Of a DNA stretch of 64,000 nt, positions 27,514-36,421 are shown piece after piece (position 1 is the first letter of the stretch; the number at the start of each line of letters is the position of its first letter). The stretch comes from Planctomycetota bacterium. GTDB taxonomy: Bacteria > Planctomycetota > UBA1135 > UBA2386. Both the position numbers and the translations under genes were made by a program. The notes below the pieces were generated by a model. That model did no database searches and had not been told where the DNA came from. It saw only the letters and a list, made by a program, of their open reading frames with translations. The stretch lies in the NCBI GenBank assembly GCA_028281765.1, contig JANQJF010000019.1, forward strand, positions 36,749 through 100,748. Reading direction: 5' to 3'.

Positions 27514-27543
27514 GCCGTTCAGGGTCTCTCGGCCCTGAACGGC
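27514..27543. terminator. Bidirectional hairpin between convergent genes
   Basis: GCCGTTCAGGG-TCTCTCGG-CCCTGAACGGC: perfect 11-bp stem, 8-nt loop. Confidence 0.75.
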
Positions 27544-27551
27544 GCGATCGT

Positions 27552-30131
27552 CTACCTTGCCCGCGCGTTCGCGAGCCGTTCGCGAGCGCCCGGCAGCTCG
27601 TGCTCGCCGATGACTGCTCCCGAGTATCGCCCGCTGCCGAGACCGTCCTCGAGGTCGTCGAGGATCTTCCGGCAGTCGTCGAAGCGCCCGAGCTCACGCA
27701 GCGAGTCCGATTCCATGAACAGCAGACGCGGCATCAGCTGGTGGGCCTGGGAGTACTTCGCGCTGAGCAGCTTCTGCGTTGCCCGCGCCTCCTCGACGAC
27801 CTTGTCGAACTGGCCCCGCTCGAACGGGATTCGTGCGAGCTCGTAGCGGAGTTTGAGCGTTGCCTCCGCATCTTCGCCGAGCGCCTTGCGGCGGATTTCG
27901 TAGACAGGCTGGAGCTGGGCTTCCGCGTCGTCGACCTTGCCCGCGTTCAGGCTGTAGACGCCGAGGTTCACCCGCAGCGTCATCAGGAGCGGGTGCTCGG
28001 GCGGATGGTCGTCTTCCATCGCTTCGATCGCCGCGCGCCAGTGTCCGGCGGCTTCGTCCGGCTGCCCGGTCTGGAACATCAGCGCCGCGAGGTTGCTGCG
28101 CGTGCCGAGCGTGTCCTTGTGAGTCGGGCCGAGCACGCGTTCTTGCGAAGCGACGACCTGCGCGAGCCATTCCTTGGCTTCGTTGAACTTGCGGTTGCGC
28201 GCTTCGAGGATCGCGAGGTTCGACTTGATGCGGAAGACGTTCGGGTGGTCGGGGCCGTGGTGGCGCTGCTGCACGACGAGCGCGTCGAGGTAGACGGCCT
28301 TCGCGAAGGATGCCTTGCCCGCCGCCTGGTAGCAGCCGCCGAGAATCGAGCGCGTGCTCGACGCTTCGAGTTCGCTGTCGCCGAGCTCTACAAGGTCTTC
28401 GATGCAGGACTCGAGCAACGGAATCGCTTCGAGGCGCCGACCGGTGAGGACCAGCAGGCGCGCGCGGTGGGAGCGCAGACTGATCTGGCGCTTCTTGTCG
28501 TCCGCCGGGAGCAGCGGCTCGACTTCATCGTGGTGCTTGCGCGCGGCTTCGAAGTCGCCTTGGTCGGCGCGCACTTCGGCGAGGTCGAGCAGCGTGTCCG
28601 CGAGGTCGAGCTCCGGCACGGGTTCGAGCGCGCGGAGCGTCGCGACCGCCTGCTCCAAGTGATCCGCGGCCTCGGCCTCGTCACCGAGACCGAACATCGC
28701 TTTGCCGACGACGCCGAGCAGCTGGGCGCGGATGCGCGGGCGGTCCGCGAAGCTCTTCTCGATGTCGCGCGCCTTGGCTTCGAGGAACTGCACCATGCGG
28801 TACTCGCGGCCCTCGGCGCCGGGGTCGGCGGAGGCGATGCCGTCCATCAAGAAGCGCACGACTTCCTGCCGGGCGTCCGCCTGGTCGAGGGCTTCCTCGC
28901 GTTCGGTCTTGGCCGTCGCTTCCGCGGCCAAGGCGCGTTGAAGGCCGAACAACGTGCCAACCAGACCGCCGATGAGCGCGAGCACGGCGATCGACGCCGC
29001 GGTCATGCTGAGGCGGTGGCGCTGGAACAGCTTGCGGATGCGGTAGCCGGCAGTGACGGGACCTGCGACGACCGGCTGGTCGTCGAGCAATCGACGCAGG
29101 TCGCTCGCGAGCTCGGCCGCGCCGGCGTAGCGGCGCTCGGGCCCTTTCGACATCGCCTTCTGCGTGATCCAGTCGACCTCCGGAGGCAGGCCGGCCTGGA
29201 TCGACGTCAACGCCGGTGGTTCCTGATTGCAGATGGTGTCGGTCGCGACGGCGAGCGGGGCGCCGGTCAGGTCGTAGGGCGGTCGTCCGCCGAGCAGATG
29301 GTAGAGCACGACGCCGAGCGAGTAGACGTCACTGCGCGCATCGACGTCCTCGGCGCGGCCGGCGAGTTGCTCGGGACTCATCGCGGCTAGGGTGCCGACG
29401 ATCTCTCCGGCGAGCGTCAGGCCCTCGTCTTCGGTCGTCGCGCGTGCGACGCCGAAGTCGATGACCTTCACGTGGCCTTCGCCGTCGACGAGCAGGTTGG
29501 CCGGTTTGAGATCACGGTGGATCACGCCGCGCTGATGGCCGTGCTGGATCGCGTCGCAGACCTGCAGCATCAGTCGCACGCGGGCGTGCCAGTCGAGCCC
29601 CGATCTGTCTGCGAAGTCCGTCAGAGGCAGCGCGTTCTCGACGAACTCCATCGCGAACCACGGCGTGTCGTCGAGGATTCCGGCTTCGTGGATCTGCGCG
29701 ATGTTCGGGTGCTGCAGTCGCGCGAGGAGGTCCGATTCGTACTGGAATCGTCGGCGCGCGGCTTCGGACGCGAACGCGCTGCGCAGGGTTTTCAGCGCGA
29801 CCGTGCGCGCGGGGTTCTGCTGCCGTGCCTCGTAGACGGTGCCCATGCCGCCGCTCGCGATGCTGCGTTCGATCGTGTAGCCGGCGATCTGCGTGCCGAT
29901 GCGATCGGCGTCCGCGCTCTCCGGAGCGCGCGCGTCGATCGGCGATTCGAGGAAGCCGTCGTCGCGCGTAATCTCGGCTTCGAGCAAACGTCGGACGGCG
30001 GTCGCACGTTCGGGGTGTTCGCGTTCGAGTGCCTCGAGATGTCGAGCTCGGGCGTCGTCGCCGAGTTCGAGGGCCTCTTCGAACGCGGTTCGAACCGCGC
30101 TCCACTCTTCAGGCGTCATCCGCTGCGTCAT
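27552..30131 (-). CDS. Ser/Thr protein kinase with C-terminal TPR repeats
   Basis: IERSIASGGMGTVYEAR, VALKTL, VIHRDLKPANLLVD, DFGVAR, MSPEQLAG; TM RLSMTAASIAVLALIGGLVGTLFGLQ; TPR-like tail. Confidence 0.95.
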   Translation of the reverse strand: MTQRMTPEEWSAVRTAFEEALELGDDARARHLEALEREHPERATAVRRLLEAEITRDDGFLESPIDARAPESADADRIGTQIAGYTIERSIASGGMGTVYEARQQNPARTVALKTLRSAFASEAARRRFQYESDLLARLQHPNIAQIHEAGILDDTPWFAMEFVENALPLTDFADRSGLDWHARVRLMLQVCDAIQHGHQRGVIHRDLKPANLLVDGEGHVKVIDFGVARATTEDEGLTLAGEIVGTLAAMSPEQLAGRAEDVDARSDVYSLGVVLYHLLGGRPPYDLTGAPLAVATDTICNQEPPALTSIQAGLPPEVDWITQKAMSKGPERRYAGAAELASDLRRLLDDQPVVAGPVTAGYRIRKLFQRHRLSMTAASIAVLALIGGLVGTLFGLQRALAAEATAKTEREEALDQADARQEVVRFLMDGIASADPGAEGREYRMVQFLEAKARDIEKSFADRPRIRAQLLGVVGKAMFGLGDEAEAADHLEQAVATLRALEPVPELDLADTLLDLAEVRADQGDFEAARKHHDEVEPLLPADDKKRQISLRSHRARLLVLTGRRLEAIPLLESCIEDLVELGDSELEASSTRSILGGCYQAAGKASFAKAVYLDALVVQQRHHGPDHPNVFRIKSNLAILEARNRKFNEAKEWLAQVVASQERVLGPTHKDTLGTRSNLAALMFQTGQPDEAAGHWRAAIEAMEDDHPPEHPLLMTLRVNLGVYSLNAGKVDDAEAQLQPVYEIRRKALGEDAEATLKLRYELARIPFERGQFDKVVEEARATQKLLSAKYSQAHQLMPRLLFMESDSLRELGRFDDCRKILDDLEDGLGSGRYSGAVIGEHELPGARERLANARAR

Positions 30132-30678
30132 CGGCCAGCTCCGTTCTCAACCAGGCGCGCGCGGTGCGCCATCCACGTTCGATCGTCGATTCCGAGGCGC
30201 CGAGCACCTTCGCCGTGTCCTCGATCGTCAGCCCGCCGAAGAAGCGCAGCTCGACGATCTTCGCGAGGATCGGATCCATGCGGGCGAGCTCCGACAGCGC
30301 GTCGTCGAGCTCGGCGAGGTCGATGGCGCGCTCTTCGAACGGGAGCAACGCCGCGTCGAGCATCTGCCGCTGGTGATCACCACCGCGCTTCTGTGCGCTG
30401 CGGCCGCGCGCGTGGTCGGTCAGGACCATGCGCATTGCTCGGCACGCGACCGCGAGGAAGTGCGACCGGTCCGCCCAGTCGACGTCCCCGTCCGACAGCT
30501 TCAGCCACGCTTCGTGGACGATCGCGGTCGGCTGCAGGGTGTGCCCGGAGCCCCGGCCCATGAGCCGAGCCGCCCGCTGGTGGAGGTCGTCGTACACGAG
30601 CCCGTAGAGCGATTCCGCCGCTGCGGAATCGCCATCGCCCATGCGGCGGAGCAGGCGCGTGACCATCTGAGTGTCCAT
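30109..30678 (-). CDS. ECF-type sigma factor (TIGR02999-like)
   Basis: MDTQMVTRLLRRMGDGDSAAAESLYGLVYDDLHQRAARLM...TAIVHEAWLKL...HFLAVACRAMRMVLTDHARGR...IVELRFFGGLTIEDTAKVLGASESTIERGWRTARAWLRTEL. Confidence 0.92.
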   Translation of the reverse strand: MDTQMVTRLLRRMGDGDSAAAESLYGLVYDDLHQRAARLMGRGSGHTLQPTAIVHEAWLKLSDGDVDWADRSHFLAVACRAMRMVLTDHARGRSAQKRGGDHQRQMLDAALLPFEERAIDLAELDDALSELARMDPILAKIVELRFFGGLTIEDTAKVLGASESTIERGWRTARAWLRTELADDAADDA

Positions 30679-30771
30679 GGAGAGAGGGCAGGGCCGGGAT
30701 TCGGGGGTCGCCTGGGAAATATATGACGGAGATCGGTGCGGGTTTTCGAGCCCGCAGGTGAGGCCGTTCTC

Positions 30772-30981
30772 ATGCGTCGAACTCACCGCCGATTCCTGCT
30801 CTCCGTCGCCTGCTTGTTCGCCGTCGTGCTGGCTTCCGGGGCCAGCGGCCGGGCGGCGGCTTCGGCGAGCGACCGGGCCGGCCGGACGGAATCGGCGAGC
30901 GTCGAGCCGTTCCCGGGGCATATCAGCGTCGCGCGAGGGATGGGCTGCGTGGACTGCCACGCGAGCTACGACGCGCGCTGA
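30772..30981 (+). CDS. Small (69 aa) exported single-CXXCH protein, putative mini c-type cytochrome
   Basis: MRRTHRRFLLSVACLFAVVLASGASGRAAASA signal peptide; VARGMGCVDCHASYDAR single heme-binding motif. Confidence 0.6.
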   Translation: MRRTHRRFLLSVACLFAVVLASGASGRAAASASDRAGRTESASVEPFPGHISVARGMGCVDCHASYDAR

Positions 30982-31017
30982 GTCCCGACTTCTTCGAAGT
31001 CACGGGCCCTCAGCGCG
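30974..31017. terminator. Nested inverted repeat downstream of the mini-cytochrome
   Basis: CGCGCTGAG ... GACTTC-TTC-GAAGTC ... CTCAGCGCG. Confidence 0.5.
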
Positions 31018-31042
31018 GCGCGCAGCGCCGCCAGCAAGCACC

Positions 31043-31076
31043 GAGGCTGTCAAGCTGGTGATTGAGTGACAGCCTC
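31043..31076. promoter_or_regulatory. Inverted repeat (10-bp stem) upstream of 31144 CDS
   Basis: GAGGCTGTCA ... TGACAGCCTC perfect arms, 14-nt loop. Confidence 0.4.
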
Positions 31077-31143
31077 TGAGGCCGTCGGAATTCTGCGGTC
31101 GGACGAAATGTCGCCGTCGCTCCGGGGTCACTATCCTGTCGTG

Positions 31144-34100
31144 ATGACCGCGCGGAACCTCCTGCTGCCGGGGATCGTCGCGGCGGCGGGGCTCGCCCTG
31201 CTGCTGTGGTGGTGGTCCGGTGATGGAGCCGCCGCCCCACCGGCGATCGCTGGCGGTGAGACCGCCGAGGCCGCGACGGAGCCGGTCGATCGGTCGCCCG
31301 GGCTCGAGCGGGCGGACGTGTCGCGGGGGGCGACGTTCGTGCTGCGTGGTCGGGTCCGTGGTCGAAAAGGCGTGAGCCTGGATGGTGCGCGCGTCCGGGT
31401 TTGGCGCGGCTCGGCGACCGATCGCCGGGCGGTCATGGCGAGCGCGATGGCGGCGTGGATCGATCGGGACCGGCAGGGCGATCTCGTGTTGCCGACGCGG
31501 GGCCGGGTGCTCGGAGAGGTGGCGGTCGATGCGGACGGATCGTTCGCCGTGCGTGGTCTCGGCGAACGGCACGTGCGGGTCACGCTCGACCACGACTACT
31601 ACGCGCTGCCCGACCCCGTGCCCGTGCACGTGGCGCTCGAGTCGAGCGAACACGACGTGGGAGTCCTCGAGCCGTTCCTCGGCGGTCGCGTCGTTGGCCG
31701 AGTGCGTGGTGCGTCCTTGCCGAAGGGAGGGGAAGTGCTGCTCGTCGCGGAGATGCGGCTGACGGACTGGCTCGTGCGTCCCGAACTCTTGATCGCGCTG
31801 GGCCTGCGGTCGGGCAGACGCGTGACGACCCTCGACGACGCGGACGAGTTCGAGTTTCGCGCGGTGTGGCCGAGTCCGCAGGCGCGGGTCGCGCTGCGGG
31901 ACGGCGTCGGCTTCGCGGCGGACGGTCCGTTCGAGATCGTCGCGGGCGAGACCCGCGAAGTGGAGCTGGAGTTCGTCGAGGGCGAAGTTTTGACGGTGCT
32001 CGTGCGCGAGAGCGAGACCAATGAGCCGATCGTCGGCGCGCGCGTGCGCGCCCGTGCGGTGGCCGACGACGGCGTGTTCGGTCGCGCGGCGTTGACCGTC
32101 TCGGGCACGACCGGCGCGAGCGGGCAGTGCGTGCTCCGCGGCCTCGCACCGGCACCCCATGACGTGTCCGTTTCCGCCGTCGGCTACTTTGGCGAGTCCG
32201 TCGAGACCGAAGTGCCGCTGCCCGGTGGTGACGTGATCGAATTCGCGCTCGAGACCGGCGGCATCATCGAAGGCATCGTCGTCGACGCGAACGGCGACCC
32301 GATCGAAGACGCGGGCGTGACGTGGCACGAGAGCATGTCCGTCCCGATCATCGGGGACGTTGGCGCGTTCTTGGGCGAAGAGCTGATGTCGGTGCCGGCG
32401 ATGATGTCCGAGTATCGCAGCGGACCGGACGGGCGGTTTCGGCTTGCGGGCATTCCCCCGGGCACCGAGACCGTCACGCTCGCCGCCGAGCACGCGGAGT
32501 GGACCGGTGGCCTGACACTCTCCGTGCCGGTCGGTTCGCGGCAGGCACGGATCACGCTGCGCGCGCCGGCCCGGATCCTCGGGCGCGTCGTCGACGCGGA
32601 CACGCGGGAGCCGCTGCCGGACTTTGCGGTGGAGACGCGGGTGCCGCTCGCGCTGTTCGTCGACCGGCCGAGCCGCGGCATCGCGGTCGCGGACTCGGAG
32701 GACGGCGCGTTCGAGATCCCCCGTGTGTCGCCGGGGCGCATGGTGCTGCACGTCGTCGCACCCGGCTACGCGCCGCTCGAGAAGCGCGTGCGCGCGAAGG
32801 CCGGCGCCGATGTCGATGTCGGTGTGCTGGAGCTCGGCCGCGGAGTCACCGTGCGCGGGTTCGTGCGCGATACCGACGGCAACCCGGTCGTCGATGCGAA
32901 GGTGCGCCGCAAGGTGCGCGGCGTCGGCGACAACGCGCTGTTCGCCGCGCTGCTCAGTGGGCCCGCAGAGCGAACGGACGAAGAGGGGCGCTTCGAGCTC
33001 GCGTGTGAGTCGCCCGGCGCGTTCAGTTTGATCGCGCACGCGGAAGGATTCGCGCGTGGTGAGTCGGAGCGCATTCGCGCGAAGGTCGGCGACGTCATCG
33101 AAGACGTCGAGGTGCGACTGGACTCCGGGGGGCGCGTCGAGGGTCGGCTGCTGCTACCCGATGGCGACACGGGTTCGCACTGGGCCGTGATCCCCGAGAA
33201 CCACGCGTACGGCGCGAGCCGCCTCGTCACGCCGGACGAGGACGGGAGCTTCGTCATCGAGTCCCTCGATCCCGGCCGCTACAACGTCTCCGCGCTCGAT
33301 CTCGACGGTGCGCCCGCGCTCGTCGATCGGTTCGCGGACGGGCGTGATCTCGCCGGGGTCGTTCGCGACATGGTCGGCAAGGTCACGCTGCAGATTTGCA
33401 CCGTGCGCGCTGGCGAGACTTCGGAGGTGATTCTCGACGTGCGGCGTCGGGGCTCCGGCGGCAACACGGTCGTTGGACGCGTGACGCTCGGTGGTCGTCC
33501 GCTCGACGAGGGCTGGGTCGAAATGCGGCAGCTCGACGGTGCGCGTGGTGCCCTGCCGATGGGGCTCGTCGACAACGGGCGCTTCCGCGTCGGCGGCGTG
33601 CGTGCGGGACGCTACACGCTGCAGATCCGGCGGGGGATTCTGATGGCGCAGGTCGGACGGCCGCAGACCGTCGAGATCCGCGCGGGCCAGCGCAACGAGC
33701 TGAAGATCGATCTGCCCGGCGGGCGCATTCGCGGACGGGTCGTGCACGACGCGACCGGGGAGCCGCTGCCCGGAGCGGTCGTCAAGGTGCTCAGCGATTC
33801 GCGGCCGGGTGGTGCGGACCCGGTCGACTTCGGCTTCGAGGTCACCGACAAGCAGGGTGCGTTCACATTCGTCGGGCTGACCGAAGGTGTCTACACCGTG
33901 CTCGCCGACGAGCACATGTCGCCGTCGGGTGGCTCACGCAGCGGCGGACGCCTCGGGGATCTGCGGCTCGGCGCGGACGAAGAACTGGCCGGCCTTGTGC
34001 TGCGTGCACGGCCGGCTGCGGGTATCTCGGTTTCGGTTGCCAACGCGAGCGGCGAGGCGATTGCGCGCGCGATCGTGGTCGCGGTCGACCGGGACGGCAA

Positions 34101-34542
34101 GTCGATCGGCACGCTGCCGCTCGGCTTCACGAACGAGAAGGGCGAGGCGCATCTCGCTGGACTTCCGCCGGGCGATACCCGCATCGTCGCGCGGCTCGAC
34201 GGCTACGCGCCCGGGTTCAGCGACGTAGCCTACGCGTCGTCGGGCAACGACGCGAAGTGCGCTGTCGTGCTGCGTCGCGGTGCGCGCGTCGTCGTCGAGG
34301 TGTTCGACGAGAACGGCAAGCGCTGCCCGGATGCCGCGGTGTCGGTGCGGCCGAAGGACGGTCCCTGGATCTCCGCGGGACTACTCTCCGCGAAGCCGTC
34401 GGCGGACGGCGGCATCGACCTCGGACCGCTCGAGCCGGGGGAATGCGAGTTCTCGGTCGTCCACGCGCGTGCCGGCGCGTTCACGGTGCGGCGCTCCGTC
34501 CCGGACGGTGGGCCCGCGCGGATCGAGCTGCGGCGTGAGTGA
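31144..34542 (+). CDS. Large exported protein with repeated carboxypeptidase-regulatory-like (CarboxypepD_reg) domains
   Basis: MTARNLLLPGIVAAAGLALLLWWW anchor; repeats IVVDANGDPIEDAGVTW, FVRDTDGNPVVDAKVRR, VVHDATGEPLPGAVVKV, VFDENGKRCPDAAVSV. Confidence 0.85.
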   Translation: MTARNLLLPGIVAAAGLALLLWWWSGDGAAAPPAIAGGETAEAATEPVDRSPGLERADVSRGATFVLRGRVRGRKGVSLDGARVRVWRGSATDRRAVMASAMAAWIDRDRQGDLVLPTRGRVLGEVAVDADGSFAVRGLGERHVRVTLDHDYYALPDPVPVHVALESSEHDVGVLEPFLGGRVVGRVRGASLPKGGEVLLVAEMRLTDWLVRPELLIALGLRSGRRVTTLDDADEFEFRAVWPSPQARVALRDGVGFAADGPFEIVAGETREVELEFVEGEVLTVLVRESETNEPIVGARVRARAVADDGVFGRAALTVSGTTGASGQCVLRGLAPAPHDVSVSAVGYFGESVETEVPLPGGDVIEFALETGGIIEGIVVDANGDPIEDAGVTWHESMSVPIIGDVGAFLGEELMSVPAMMSEYRSGPDGRFRLAGIPPGTETVTLAAEHAEWTGGLTLSVPVGSRQARITLRAPARILGRVVDADTREPLPDFAVETRVPLALFVDRPSRGIAVADSEDGAFEIPRVSPGRMVLHVVAPGYAPLEKRVRAKAGADVDVGVLELGRGVTVRGFVRDTDGNPVVDAKVRRKVRGVGDNALFAALLSGPAERTDEEGRFELACESPGAFSLIAHAEGFARGESERIRAKVGDVIEDVEVRLDSGGRVEGRLLLPDGDTGSHWAVIPENHAYGASRLVTPDEDGSFVIESLDPGRYNVSALDLDGAPALVDRFADGRDLAGVVRDMVGKVTLQICTVRAGETSEVILDVRRRGSGGNTVVGRVTLGGRPLDEGWVEMRQLDGARGALPMGLVDNGRFRVGGVRAGRYTLQIRRGILMAQVGRPQTVEIRAGQRNELKIDLPGGRIRGRVVHDATGEPLPGAVVKVLSDSRPGGADPVDFGFEVTDKQGAFTFVGLTEGVYTVLADEHMSPSGGSRSGGRLGDLRLGADEELAGLVLRARPAAGISVSVANASGEAIARAIVVAVDRDGKSIGTLPLGFTNEKGEAHLAGLPPGDTRIVARLDGYAPGFSDVAYASSGNDAKCAVVLRRGARVVVEVFDENGKRCPDAAVSVRPKDGPWISAGLLSAKPSADGGIDLGPLEPGECEFSVVHARAGAFTVRRSVPDGGPARIELRRE

Positions 34543-34551
34543 GTGACTGAG

Positions 34552-35898
34552 TCATCCGCGGCGTGCGACGACCAACTTCGGCTCTGCGGGTGGGGTCCGC
34601 ACCGCTGCCGGTAGGCTCTCGTCGCTGAGCGACCGCAGGAAGGCCTCGAGCGCGTCGAGTTCGGTCGGATCGAGGCCTAGAGGCGTCAACAGGTTCTCCG
34701 CACCGTGATGACGTTTCGCCGCACCTTCGAGTGTGTTGTAGAAGTGCAGCACTTCGCGAAGCGACGAGAACTGGCCCGCGTGCATGTAGGGCGCGGACGA
34801 CGCGACGTTGCGCAATGTCGGCGTCTTGAACTCGCTCCGATTGTGCGAGGTCTTCATGAGGTAGCCGACTTTGTCGAGCGCCGCACCGTCCGGCGAGTCG
34901 GAGAACGCCCCGAGACCGTTGAATGGGTCCGCCTGCACGAGGTCGATCCCCGCGAGTCGACCCGGGTCCCTGCGGCGACCGGTCTTGGTCGTCGGTACCC
35001 TCGTGTCATGGAACTCGCGATCGGAGAACGTCGGCCCCGCGTGGCACGTCACGCAGCGCGCCTTGCCCACGAACAGCCGCAGCCCCTGCTGCTCCTTTGC
35101 GGAGAGGACTCCGAGCTTCGTGGGATCACCCTGCGCGATCCCTTCGACGAACACATCGAACCGCGAGCGACGGCTCACGATCGTCCTTTGGAACGCCGCG
35201 AGCGCCTTGCCGACGTTCGCGAATACGCGATCGACCGCGCGCCGGTCTTCCTCGCGCATGCCCGCGTACGCCAGTGCATCGGGGTGCTCCGGATCCTGGG
35301 GAATCGGGCGGCCACGAACGGGGAATCGGTCTCGGTCGCCGAAGTCCGTGAGCTCGCCGAACACCGCTTCGTACGCCGCGCGAAGCGACGCGACCTGCAC
35401 CACGCGGTGGACGACTTCGAGTCGTGTGAATCCGTGCTCCGCAGGGTCCTCCAACGGACCGAGCGCCTGCGACCACAGCGAGTCGGCGCGACCGTCCCAG
35501 AAGAACCACCGGTTGTACGCGACGTTCCAGAGTGTCATCGCGTGCCGCGCGACGTTGCCTTCACCCACAGCCAACGCGCGACCGTCACCCCAACCGAGTT
35601 CCGGATCGTGGCAACTCGCGCAGGACACGGTGCCGGAACGCGACATCCCTTCGTCGAAGAACAGCCATCGGCCGAGGTGCGCGGCGCTCGGATCCGACTC
35701 GAATCGATTCGTGGGATCGGGCGGGGGCGGGGGGAGCGGTGACAACGTCTGCACGTCGCGCAGTTCCTCTGCCGAGAAACCGGCGACTTCGACCGCGGAC
35801 GCAGCACGCGTCGCGACCTCGGCTTGTCGGGTCTTCGGAGCGCAACTGACGATCGCGAGCAACGACGCGCCAACCAAGAGTCGCAGGACGTGTCTCAT
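34552..35898 (-). CDS. Diheme cytochrome c peroxidase / MauG-like lipoprotein
   Basis: MRHVLRLLVGASLLAIVSCAP; CASCHDPELGWGDG and CVTCHAGPTFSDREFHD; two CXXCH motifs. Confidence 0.92.
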   Translation of the reverse strand: MRHVLRLLVGASLLAIVSCAPKTRQAEVATRAASAVEVAGFSAEELRDVQTLSPLPPPPPDPTNRFESDPSAAHLGRWLFFDEGMSRSGTVSCASCHDPELGWGDGRALAVGEGNVARHAMTLWNVAYNRWFFWDGRADSLWSQALGPLEDPAEHGFTRLEVVHRVVQVASLRAAYEAVFGELTDFGDRDRFPVRGRPIPQDPEHPDALAYAGMREEDRRAVDRVFANVGKALAAFQRTIVSRRSRFDVFVEGIAQGDPTKLGVLSAKEQQGLRLFVGKARCVTCHAGPTFSDREFHDTRVPTTKTGRRRDPGRLAGIDLVQADPFNGLGAFSDSPDGAALDKVGYLMKTSHNRSEFKTPTLRNVASSAPYMHAGQFSSLREVLHFYNTLEGAAKRHHGAENLLTPLGLDPTELDALEAFLRSLSDESLPAAVRTPPAEPKLVVARRG

Positions 35899-36413
35899 GG
35901 CAAGTCGAGTTCGAACTGCGCTCGATCCAGCTTCCCGTTCTCGACGACGTCGATGAAGAGCTGCCAGAAGCCGCGCATGTGGAGAAGCGTCCCGCGCACG
36001 CGGAACACTCCATCACCAACCGGCGTCGCCACCGGGCGACGCAGCATCCCGTGGCGGTGATCCGGCATCCACGCGTGTACGAACACTTCGATATCGCTCG
36101 AGGGCTCGACACCGTCGCCACCCGAATCCGCCCGCGTGATCTCCACGTCCATCTCGAGCGACTCGTTGACCGGAATCGGATCGGGACGCGAACGCCAGCG
36201 TACGACGAAACGGCCGTGCTCACTCGTGGCTGTGGTCCAACCCCGTGGTTTTGATGGCACGGTCGAGGCGCTGCCCTGATGCCCTTCGCAGCAGGGGCAA
36301 GCCACCGCGGTGTGCTCGGCTGCGGTCGGCACGTCATCACCGCCGCACGCCGTGAGAAACGCGATCCCGAACAGAGCCAGCGTCATGGCGTGCCGCGCGA
36401 GGAACTTGTCCAT
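35895..36413 (-). CDS. Lipoprotein with CPCC motif and YtkA/FixH-like domain (candidate copper handling)
   Basis: MDKFLARHAMTLALFGIAFLTACGGDDVPTAAEHTAVACPCCEGHQG; VHAWMPDHRHGM ... RVRGTLLHMRGFWQLFIDV. Confidence 0.75.
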   Translation of the reverse strand: MDKFLARHAMTLALFGIAFLTACGGDDVPTAAEHTAVACPCCEGHQGSASTVPSKPRGWTTATSEHGRFVVRWRSRPDPIPVNESLEMDVEITRADSGGDGVEPSSDIEVFVHAWMPDHRHGMLRRPVATPVGDGVFRVRGTLLHMRGFWQLFIDVVENGKLDRAQFELDLP

Positions 36414-36421
36414 GGCCGACC

